Source: Clostridia bacterium
Lineage (GTDB): Bacteria; Bacillota; Clostridia; Oscillospirales; CAG-272
Length of the DNA stretch: 47,405 nt
Reading direction: 5' to 3'
Assembly: GCA_017450965.1 (NCBI GenBank)
Contig: JAFSSQ010000043.1
Location: 1-47,405 of the forward strand
Part shown: positions 23,527-29,945 of the stretch, piece after piece
Position numbering within the stretch: position 1 is the stretch's first letter
Layout of the letters: every line of letters starts with the position of its first letter
The notes under the pieces: model-generated
Told to the model about the DNA's origin: nothing
Seen by the model: the letters and a program-made list of their open reading frames with translations, nothing else
Databases searched by the model: none
Translations under genes and position numbers: made by a program

Positions 23527-23555
23527 TTGCAATGCGCGGTTTTGTGTGATATAAT
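23527..23555 (+). promoter_or_regulatory. Consensus-like promoter pointing antisense into the VanW gene
   Basis: TTGCAA (23527-23532) and TATAAT (23550-23555) with a 17-bp spacer on the plus strand, although both flanking genes are on the minus strand. No plus-strand gene follows. Confidence 0.5.
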
Positions 23556-23574
23556 CGTAACGCTTGCGGCGCCG

Positions 23575-24402
23575 TCAGTCCTCCCGGATCGCCTCCCGCG
23601 GGATCAGCGCGTGGTCGTACAGGACCCGGGAATGGTTGTCAAGGATCAGTTCCTTCGCGGTTTCCTCTCCCGTCGCCCGATCGGTCACAACGCGGTAGAC
23701 CTGCGAGATCCGGTAATAGTCCTCCCCCTCCCGGCGGAAATGGTGGTTCTCCTCCACAAGCCGGTAGCAGCAGGGGAACGCCCGCTCGCTGCGCAGTTCG
23801 CCGCACAGCTCTCCGTCCCCGATCCAAACGAGGATCTGCACGGTCTGGTCGGTATCGTTCCGGAACCGGTAGTCAAGATAGTTGTACTGGACGGACGTCC
23901 CCGTTCCGAAGGGAACGCGGCGCCGGTCGTCCGGGAAAAGCGCGTCGGAGTGATGGTGCAGTTCCGTTACCGTCAGAGGACTGTTGAGGACCATCCAATG
24001 GATCAGGTTCCCCATCTGGCACATCCCGCCGCCGATCCCGGAGCTCACCTTTCCGCGGCTGATGATCAGCCCCTCCCGGTAGCCCTTCCGTTTCGTCGTG
24101 CTGCCGATCGTTTTCCAGAAGGAAAAGGTCTCTCCCGGGCGGATCACGATCCCGTTCACCTTCCGGCACGCCAGCCCGATGTTTTTCGCCTTGTTTTCCT
24201 GCAGGGTCATATCGACCCCTTCCAGTCGGCGCAGCAGGACCGAGCTGTGGCGGATCGCAAGATTCGGGAGTTTCTCCTCTCTGTGTTCCCCGGCGATCCG
24301 GTCGCGGCTGACAAGATCTTTCAGACTCCGTTTGAGGATCTCCTTCCGGACCGAAATCGCATAACACAGCGGTCCGCGCTCGCAAAACAGTTTTTTCTCC
24401 AC
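23575..24402 (-). CDS. VanW-family protein
   Basis: 275 residues. The core contains GETFSFWKTIG (90-100), SSGIGGGMCQMGNLIHW (120-136) and SVQYNYLDYRF (170-180), which define the VanW family. VanW is an accessory protein of some vancomycin resistance clusters, of unknown biochemical role, and stand-alone homologues are frequent in Clostridia. This one has no signal peptide or G5 domain and is not near van ligase genes, so a resistance function should not be assumed. Ribosome site AAAGGAGAGACG. Own promoter at 24441-24469. It could share a transcript with udk. Confidence 0.88.
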   Translation of the reverse strand: MEKKLFCERGPLCYAISVRKEILKRSLKDLVSRDRIAGEHREEKLPNLAIRHSSVLLRRLEGVDMTLQENKAKNIGLACRKVNGIVIRPGETFSFWKTIGSTTKRKGYREGLIISRGKVSSGIGGGMCQMGNLIHWMVLNSPLTVTELHHHSDALFPDDRRRVPFGTGTSVQYNYLDYRFRNDTDQTVQILVWIGDGELCGELRSERAFPCCYRLVEENHHFRREGEDYYRISQVYRVVTDRATGEETAKELILDNHSRVLYDHALIPREAIRED

Positions 24403-24440
24403 GGCGTCTCTCCTTTCTTTGCTGCGGCTTTTTCTCTTTC

Positions 24441-24469
24441 ATTATACACCGCCCGTCCGGCTTTGGCAA
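24441..24469 (-). promoter_or_regulatory. Promoter of the VanW-family gene
   Basis: On the minus strand, TTGCCA (24464-24469) and TATAAT (24441-24446) with a 17-bp spacer. Confidence 0.8.
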
Positions 24470-24565
24470 GAGCGATTTTCCCCGCGCCATGGCGGTTCAT
24501 AACGGGGCTCGCCCCGGTCAAAACAGAATATCAAAGCGATCTCCTGAACGGAGTTCTGCATACAC

Positions 24566-24652
24566 GGAGGGATATCGAAGCGGTCATAACGGGGCTGACT
24601 CGAAATCAGTTTGGAGCAATCCACGTGGGTTCGAATCCCACTCCCTCCGCCA
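24566..24652 (+). tRNA. tRNA-Ser (anticodon CGA)
   Basis: Acceptor GGAGGGA (24566-24572) pairs with TCCCTCC (24642-24648); discriminator G, CCA encoded at 24650-24652. The anticodon stem GCTGA/TCAGT closes the loop CTCGAAA with anticodon CGA. A class II variable arm and the T loop TTCGAAT are present. Confidence 0.95.
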
Positions 24653-24657
24653 AAACA

Positions 24658-24685
24658 AAAACCGTCCCACGGGGCGGTTTTTTGT
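24658..24685 (+). terminator. Terminator of tRNA-Ser
   Basis: Stem CCGTCC (24662-24667) / GGGCGG (24672-24677) with one T-G pair, AAAA before it and TTTTTTG after it. Confidence 0.8.
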
Positions 24686-24878
24686 TTTGCTTTCAAAGAA
24701 AGGCGTCTTCCGATCCGCCGCCTTGCCGCCGCCGGACGTTTTTCGTTCCGGCGCATGACGTTTTTCCGGGATCGAAAACTTTTTTAGCGGTTTTAGTTTT
24801 TTTTAAGCATTGCCCGTTATGCTGAAAACGGAAAACGAAACCGGAGAACGATCTTCTCTTGAAAGAAAGGAATAAAAA

Positions 24879-26294
24879 ATGAAAAAGTGCGTTTCCGTAC
24901 TCCTCGCGCTCCTGCTTGCCGTTACGCTCGCCGCGTGCGGCTCCACAACGGCGCCCGAGACCGGCTCGGATCCGGCAGACACCTCGGCGTCCGGCCAGGG
25001 CGGACCGGGCGGCACCCCGCCCGAAGGAGAACCCGGCGGACAAGGCGGACCCGGCGGAGCGCCGGGCGGCAGTTCTTCCGAAGTCGTTTACGCCGGGGCG
25101 ACCGAGATCACCTCCGCGACAAGCGAAAGCGGCAAGACCTACGCGTCTTCCGCTTCGGACGAAAGCGCTTTGATGATCAGCACGTCGGACGCTGTTGCGA
25201 TCAGCGATTTCACCCTCACCAAGAGCGGCTCCTCCGACGGCGGCGACAACTGCAACTTCTACGGACAGAACGCGGCGCTGCTCGTCAAGGGCGGCGCGAC
25301 GGCCACGATCACCGGAGGCACGGTCGCCTCCGACGCGAGCGGCGCGAACGGCGTCTTCTGCTACGGCGGCAACGGCGGACAGAACGGCGCGTCCGGCGAC
25401 GGTACGACGGTAATAATCTCCGATACCGTGATAACGACCACGGGCGACGGCTCCGGCGGCATCATGACGACCGGCGGCGGGGTGATGAACGCAAGCAATC
25501 TGACAGTCACGACGAGCGGACAGTCGTCCGCCGCGATCCGCACCGACCGGGGCGGCGGAACGGTTACCGTCGACGGCGGCACCTACACCTCAAACGGCCT
25601 CGGCTCCCCCGCGATCTACTCCACCGCCGATATCACCGTTTCGAACGCGGCGCTCGTTTCCAATCTCTCCGAGGGCGTGTGCATCGAAGGGCTCAATTCG
25701 ATCACCCTGAACAACTGCTCCCTTACCGCGAACAACACCAAACGCAACGGCAACGCGACCTTCCTTGATACGATCATGATCTATCAGTCGATGTCGGGCG
25801 ACGCGGCGAGCGGCACCTCCTCCTTTACGATGACCGGCGGCAGCCTGACAAGCAAAAACGGGCACGTCTTCCACGTCACCAACACCAGCGCGGTCATCAC
25901 GCTTTCCGGCGTGACGATCACAAACGAGGACAGCGAGAACGTCCTGCTCTCCGTCTGCGACGACGGCTGGAGCGGCGGCAGCAATATCGCGGCGCTGAAC
26001 GCGTCAAATCAGACGCTTTCCGGCGCGATCCTTGTCGGCAGCAACGCAACGCTTACCTTGAAGCTTTCCGATTCTTCGACCTTTACGGGATCCGTCAGCG
26101 GAAAGATCGCAAACGCGAGCGGAACGTCCGTTTCCGCCGAGGTCGGAACGGTCTCCGTAACGCTGGAAGGCGGCAGCACCTGGGCGCTGACCGGCGACAG
26201 TTACGTCACCTCCTTTACGGGCGACGCGTCGAGCGTGATCGCGGGCGGCTATACGCTCTACGTGAACGGCACGGCGCTGTCCGGAACGAAATAA
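24879..26294 (+). CDS. Beta-helix surface lipoprotein with Gly/Pro-rich stalk
   Basis: 471 residues. Lipoprotein signal MKKCVSVLLALLLAVTLAAC, with Cys20 as the lipid-modified residue. A Gly/Pro/Glu-rich stalk (about 39-71, GGPGG repeats) is followed by a repetitive beta domain (75-465). It has many Thr/Ser/Gly/Asn strands of the kind TITGGTVASDASG, TVTVDGGTYTSNG and SITLNNCSLTANN, typical of right-handed parallel beta-helix adhesins or the carbohydrate-binding (DUF4353-like) lipoproteins of gut Clostridia. No catalytic motif is seen. It should be anchored at the outer membrane face and project outward. Ribosome site GAAAGGAA; a strong terminator follows at 26308. Likely monocistronic. Confidence 0.87.
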   Translation: MKKCVSVLLALLLAVTLAACGSTTAPETGSDPADTSASGQGGPGGTPPEGEPGGQGGPGGAPGGSSSEVVYAGATEITSATSESGKTYASSASDESALMISTSDAVAISDFTLTKSGSSDGGDNCNFYGQNAALLVKGGATATITGGTVASDASGANGVFCYGGNGGQNGASGDGTTVIISDTVITTTGDGSGGIMTTGGGVMNASNLTVTTSGQSSAAIRTDRGGGTVTVDGGTYTSNGLGSPAIYSTADITVSNAALVSNLSEGVCIEGLNSITLNNCSLTANNTKRNGNATFLDTIMIYQSMSGDAASGTSSFTMTGGSLTSKNGHVFHVTNTSAVITLSGVTITNEDSENVLLSVCDDGWSGGSNIAALNASNQTLSGAILVGSNATLTLKLSDSSTFTGSVSGKIANASGTSVSAEVGTVSVTLEGGSTWALTGDSYVTSFTGDASSVIAGGYTLYVNGTALSGTK

Positions 26295-26307
26295 CGCACC
26301 GAAAAGA

Positions 26308-26341
26308 ACGGAGCCCCGCTTCCCGCGGGGCTCCGTCCTTT
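26308..26341 (+). terminator. Terminator of the beta-helix lipoprotein gene
   Basis: Perfect 12-bp stem ACGGAGCCCCGC (26308-26319) / GCGGGGCTCCGT (26325-26336), loop TTCCC, followed by a T-rich tract. Confidence 0.9.
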
Positions 26342-26452
26342 TTCCTCGCCCGGCCGGCGGTTTTTTGTTGTCTGTTTTTGGTATAATTTGGCTGATTTTA
26401 TAATAAATATATAATTTTACTAAAATTGCTAATTTCGATTTGTGAAACATTT

Positions 26453-26495
26453 TTCGGCAAGAGGGATTGCACTTATCTGTTAATTATGGTAAAAT
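26453..26495 (+). promoter_or_regulatory. spo0A promoter with a 0A-box
   Basis: TTGCAC (26467-26472) and TAAAAT (26490-26495) with a 17-bp spacer. TTCGGCA (26453-26459) matches the Spo0A-binding 0A-box (TTCGNCA) and lies 7 bp upstream of the -35 box, which suggests autoregulation. A further TATAAT-like site near 26382 and an AT-rich stretch to 26440 may hold a second promoter. Confidence 0.65.
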
Positions 26496-26531
26496 ATGGT
26501 TACCAAGAAACCATTTTTTACGGAGAAAAAG

Positions 26532-27317
26532 ATGATGGATTACAATTCTAAGGTTTTGATCGCGGATTCAGACAGCGAACAAAGGCGGATCCTGAAGGAT
26601 GCGCTCGCGGCGGCGGGGATCTTCTGCGCGGAGGAGGCCGCCGACGGCACGGAGGCGCTCTCCCGGCTCCGGTCCTCCCCCTTCGCCGCGGCGGTGGTCG
26701 ACGCCTGGCTGCCGGGGCTGGACGGCGTCGGTCTTTTGCGCAAGCTCAAAGCGGAAAGCAAACCGGGGGACAAACTCCCCTACTTTGTCTGCACCGTGAA
26801 ATCCGCCGGCGCGCGGATGCTGGAGGAGGCGTCCTCCGCCGGCGCGGAGATGTGCCTCCCGAAGCCGTACAGCGCCGAGAGTCTCGCCGGGCATCTCTCC
26901 GCCGTGATCGAGCGCCGCTCCCGTCCCGGGGCCGAACGCCCCGCCTCCCTGCCGGGCGAGCCGGAGGACCTGGAGGCGCAGGTCACCAAGATCATCCACC
27001 AGATCGGCGTGCCCGCCCATATCAAGGGATACCAGTATCTGCGCACCGCGATCTTGATGACGGTGCGGGACAGCGCGATCATCGACTCGGTCACCAAGGT
27101 CCTCTATCCCCGCGTCGCCAAAAAGTACGCCACGACCACCTCGCGCGTGGAACGCGCCATCCGCCACGCCATCGAGGTCGCGTGGGACCGCGGCGACGTG
27201 GACACTCTCAACTCCTTTTTCGGCTATACCGTCCAGATCGGGCGGGGAAAACCGACCAACTCCGAGTTCATCGCGCTGATCGCGGACAACCTCCGGCTCC
27301 GCAACAAGCTCTTTTGA
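26532..27317 (+). CDS. spo0A: Stage 0 sporulation response regulator Spo0A
   Basis: 261 residues from ATG 26532 (a second ATG follows at once); the longer frame to 26496 starts at the -10 box. The receiver domain (6-125) has acidic Asp12/Asp14, phospho-acceptor Asp57 in [11 protein letters not shown], and Lys111 in CLPKPYS. The C-terminal sporulation domain (about 145-261) is strongly conserved: [19 protein letters not shown], then [14 protein letters not shown] and [14 protein letters not shown], ending [19 protein letters not shown]. It is the DNA-binding master regulator of sporulation entry, activated by phosphorylation and binding 0A-boxes such as that in its own promoter. Its presence shows a spore-forming lineage. 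Monocistronic, with a terminator at 27332. Confidence 0.97.
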   Translation: MMDYNSKVLIADSDSEQRRILKDALAAAGIFCAEEAADGTEALSRLRSSPFAAAVVDAWLPGLDGVGLLRKLKAESKPGDKLPYFVCTVKSAGARMLEEASSAGAEMCLPKPYSAESLAGHLSAVIERRSRPGAERPASLPGEPEDLEAQVTKIIHQIGVPAHIKGYQYLRTAILMTVRDSAIIDSVTKVLYPRVAKKYATTTSRVERAIRHAIEVAWDRGDVDTLNSFFGYTVQIGRGKPTNSEFIALIADNLRLRNKLF

Positions 27318-27331
27318 TCGCCCCCCTTCCG

Positions 27332-27377
27332 CCGCCGTCCCGGCTCCGCCTCCCCGCGGACCGGGGCGGCGGTTTTT
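27332..27377 (+). terminator. Terminator of spo0A
   Basis: 12-bp stem, 27332-27343 with 27361-27372, with one G-T pair and followed by TTTTT. Confidence 0.8.
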
Positions 27378-27399
27378 CTCTTTCCCTGCCGGAAAAGCG

Positions 27400-27428
27400 T
27401 TGACAGCCGGAAAAAAAGAGAGTAAAAT
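27400..27428 (+). promoter_or_regulatory. Promoter of the aldose epimerase-like gene
   Basis: TTGACA (27400-27405) and TAAAAT (27423-27428) with a 17-bp spacer. The transcript would begin next to a perfect GC-rich hairpin (27431-27455). Confidence 0.85.
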
Positions 27429-27497
27429 AGAAACGCCCCGCCTGGCGGGGCGTTTCCCAAAGCGATTTTCTTCAACCTGAAAAAAGAGAGGCGTGTT

Positions 27498-28379
27498 ATG
27501 ATCTATCAGCTGGAAAACGAAGCGTTCTCCGTCCGCGCGGCGACCCGGGGCGCGGAGCTGCAAAGTCTTTATTCCAAAAAAACCGACCGGGAATACCTCT
27601 GGCAGGCGGCGCCCGAGGGGTGGCCCGACCACTCGCTCCTGCTCTTTCCCTGCTGCGGCCGGATCGACCGCAGCCGCATCACCGTGAAGGGAAAGGAATA
27701 TCCCCTGGCGATGCACGGCTTTGCCAAAGACCGGGAGTTTACCGTTCTGTACGCGGACAGCACGCGCCTTTCTCTGGAGCTCGCCGCCGACGCGGATACC
27801 CTCCGGCAGTTCCCCTACCCCTTCCGGCTGGGCGTGGAGTTTTGCCTGACCGGGGATCACGTGGAGGAAAACTTCACCGTGAGAACGGACGGGGAGGAGA
27901 CGATGCCCTTCTCGCTCGGCGGGCATCCCGCCTTCTTCTGCCCCGTGGATCTGGAAAGCGACGCGGAGGATTGCGTCCTGCAGTTCGACACGCCGCAGGA
28001 GATCCGGCGCCACGGTCTGACGGACGGCTCCCGCCTGCTGATCCCCGGCTCGGAAGAGCCCTTCTTCGCCGGCGAGCGGGAGATCCCCCTCTCCGATCAC
28101 TTCTTCGACGAAGGGCCGATGATCCTCTCGAACGTAAAAGCGAACACCGTCCGTCTCCTCTCGAAAAAGACCGGCCGCTATATGGAAATGGGGATCAAGG
28201 ATTTCCCCTTCATGACCCTCTGGGGACAGGGCAAGCGGATGACGGTGATCGCCATCGAGCCGTGGTGCGGCACCTCGGACGTCTCAGGGACCGACCACGC
28301 GTGGGAAACAAAGTTCGGCAACGAGCGCGTCGCCCCCGGCGAGACCTTTACCCGCTCCTTTACCTTCCGGCTCGGATAA
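27498..28379 (+). CDS. Aldose 1-epimerase family protein (LacX-like)
   Basis: 293 residues, usual for the LacX branch of the galactose-mutarotase superfamily, which interconverts alpha and beta anomers of sugars or sugar phosphates. Candidate active-site residues are His73 in AMHGFAKD, His143 in GGHPAFFCP and Glu254 in IAIEPWCGT, corresponding to the two His and the catalytic Glu of mutarotases. The CCGRI segment (52-56) is the Arg-containing block near the ligand. Cytoplasmic. The gene stands alone between the spo0A terminator and the terminator at 28393, so its sugar cannot be inferred from neighbours. Ribosome site GAGAGG. Confidence 0.9.
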   Translation: MIYQLENEAFSVRAATRGAELQSLYSKKTDREYLWQAAPEGWPDHSLLLFPCCGRIDRSRITVKGKEYPLAMHGFAKDREFTVLYADSTRLSLELAADADTLRQFPYPFRLGVEFCLTGDHVEENFTVRTDGEETMPFSLGGHPAFFCPVDLESDAEDCVLQFDTPQEIRRHGLTDGSRLLIPGSEEPFFAGEREIPLSDHFFDEGPMILSNVKANTVRLLSKKTGRYMEMGIKDFPFMTLWGQGKRMTVIAIEPWCGTSDVSGTDHAWETKFGNERVAPGETFTRSFTFRLG

Positions 28380-28392
28380 AAGGCAAAAAAAG

Positions 28393-28417
28393 AAACGCCC
28401 GCGGGCGTTTGTTTTTT
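28393..28417. terminator. Bidirectional terminator
   Basis: Palindrome AAACGCCCG/CGGGCGTTT (28393-28410) with A-rich and T-rich flanks, between the epimerase gene and secG. Confidence 0.8.
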
Positions 28418-28428
28418 TGTTCGTTTTA

Positions 28429-28803
28429 TCAGCTCTGCGCTTCCGTCTCGGTCGCTTCTTCCGCCGCCTCGGTCTCCTCGGCGTGGATCACGGAAGAGTC
28501 GTAATAATCGGAGGAGGACCAGCTGACCGTCTCGGGGTTGCTCTTATAGGTATAGGTCACGTCCGGCTGGATGATATAAAGCGTCAGGACGATCACGGCG
28601 AACAAAATCGAGATGATCATCGTCAGCTTATTGAGCGTGGCGTCGAGCTTTTTGCCCTTGCCCTTCCCGAAGAAGGAGTCCGAGCCGCCGCCGATCGCGC
28701 CGGAAAGATTGCGGTTCGACCCGTTCTGAAGAAGAACGGCGACCACGAGAAAGAGGGCGAAAAAGATCAGAACGACGCCCATGACCGTTTCAAAAACCTG
28801 CAT
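28429..28803 (-). CDS. secG: Protein translocase subunit SecG
   Basis: 124 residues. Helix 1 at about 5-26 (VVLIFFALFLVVAVLLQ), then the conserved loop NLSGAIGGGSDSFFGKGKGK (32-51) and helix 2 at about 58-79. This is the SecG signature of the SecYEG translocon in the plasma membrane. Beyond helix 2 is an unusual tail of about 45 residues, first Tyr/Ser-rich and then acidic (EETEAAEEATETEAQS); canonical SecG ends at about 75-80 residues. Similar acidic tails occur in some Clostridia (recollection). Own promoter at 28877-28905; ribosome site GGAGGC. Confidence 0.93.
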   Translation of the reverse strand: MQVFETVMGVVLIFFALFLVVAVLLQNGSNRNLSGAIGGGSDSFFGKGKGKKLDATLNKLTMIISILFAVIVLTLYIIQPDVTYTYKSNPETVSWSSSDYYDSSVIHAEETEAAEEATETEAQS

Positions 28804-28876
28804 TTGTTTGCCTCCGAGAGAAAAACGATTTTTTCATTTCACCCGTCAAATGACGGCAGATATCCAAAGTACCAGT

Positions 28877-28905
28877 ATTATAACACAGCCCCCCGCAAAA
28901 TGCAA
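28877..28905 (-). promoter_or_regulatory. Promoter of secG
   Basis: On the minus strand, TTGCAT (28900-28905) and TATAAT (28877-28882) with a 17-bp spacer. Confidence 0.85.
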
Positions 28906-28919
28906 GACTTTTTTTCAAA

Positions 28920-29945
28920 TCATTCTCCGCGCGGGAAAAAAGACGCCAAAGCGCCCTCTCCCGCCTCCGGCGCGAGGACCGGGAGGACGGTTTCCGCGAT
29001 CGCGGCGGGGTCGCTCAGCAGATTCACGCGCGCGCGGGCAGCCGCCGCGCCGGGAAAGCCGGCGAGGTAGGCGGAAAGATGCTTGCGCGCCTCCGAAACG
29101 CCGACCCGCTCCCCCTTTTCTCTCAGCATATCGGCAAACTGGGCGAGGGTGATCCGGGCGATCTCCTCCCCGGGGGGAGGGGCGAAGGACTCTCCCCGCC
29201 GCGCGGCGAGGATCTCCGAGAAAAGCCACGGCCGCCCCACGGCGCCGCGCCCGATCACAAGACCGGCGCAGCCCGTTTCCCGCAGCATCCGGGAGGCGTC
29301 CTCCGGCGAGCGGATATCGCCGTTGCCGAGGACGGGGATGCGGACGGCGGCGGCCGTTTCCGCGATGACGGCAAGGTCCGCTTCTCCGGTATAAAACTGC
29401 TCGCGCGTGCGGGCGTGCACCGTTACGGCGGAAGCGCCGGACGCCTCGGCGACGCGGGCGATCTCCGGCGCGTTTTTGTGTTCGCCGTCCCAGCCCGCGC
29501 GGATCTTGACGGTCACGGGGAGGGTGCTTGCGCGGACCGCCGCGGCCACCACCCGCCCGGCAAGGCCGGGATCGCGCATCAGGGCGGCTCCCTCGCCGTT
29601 TGAGACGATCTTTTTCATCGGGCAGCCGAAGTTGAGATCGATCGCGGCGGGACGCGCGCCGCAGAGCGCCTCCCCCTCCTCCGAGGAGAAGAAGGCGGCG
29701 GCCGCCGCGACCGTCTCCGGCTCGGCGCCGAACAGCTGCACCGCCGTCGGCGGGCCGCCGAGGCGGGCGAGCGACAGCGTTTTTTTATTTTTCATGACCA
29801 CCGCCTTCGCGGAGATCATCTCCGTCACGGCGTATTCCGCGCCGAAGGAGGCGCAGACCCGCCGGAAGGCAAGGTCGGTATACCCGGCGAGCGGGGCGAG
29901 AAAGAGCCCCTCCCGCGCTTCAAAAGAGCCGATCTGCACGCTCAT
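28920..29945 (-). CDS. dusB: tRNA-dihydrouridine synthase
   Basis: 341 residues. Flavoenzyme that reduces uridine to dihydrouridine in the tRNA D-loop, using NADPH. Family blocks: FLAPLAGYTDLAFR (15-28), DLNFGCPMKKI (103-113) with catalytic Cys108, TVKIRAGW (145-152), VHARTREQFYTG, VLGNGDI and VIGRGAVGRPWLF for FMN binding. Length and blocks fit the DusB-type subgroup of Gram-positives. Its start overlaps the stop of the upstream lipoprotein gene by ATGA (29942-29945), so translation is probably coupled. The functional link between the two is unclear. Confidence 0.95.
   Translation of the reverse strand: MSVQIGSFEAREGLFLAPLAGYTDLAFRRVCASFGAEYAVTEMISAKAVVMKNKKTLSLARLGGPPTAVQLFGAEPETVAAAAAFFSSEEGEALCGARPAAIDLNFGCPMKKIVSNGEGAALMRDPGLAGRVVAAAVRASTLPVTVKIRAGWDGEHKNAPEIARVAEASGASAVTVHARTREQFYTGEADLAVIAETAAAVRIPVLGNGDIRSPEDASRMLRETGCAGLVIGRGAVGRPWLFSEILAARRGESFAPPPGEEIARITLAQFADMLREKGERVGVSEARKHLSAYLAGFPGAAAARARVNLLSDPAAIAETVLPVLAPEAGEGALASFFPRGE

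Noticed and set aside
23575..24402. Vancomycin-resistance determinant
   Set aside because: Only a stand-alone VanW-family gene is present; no D-Ala-D-Lac ligase, dehydrogenase or dipeptidase genes are nearby.
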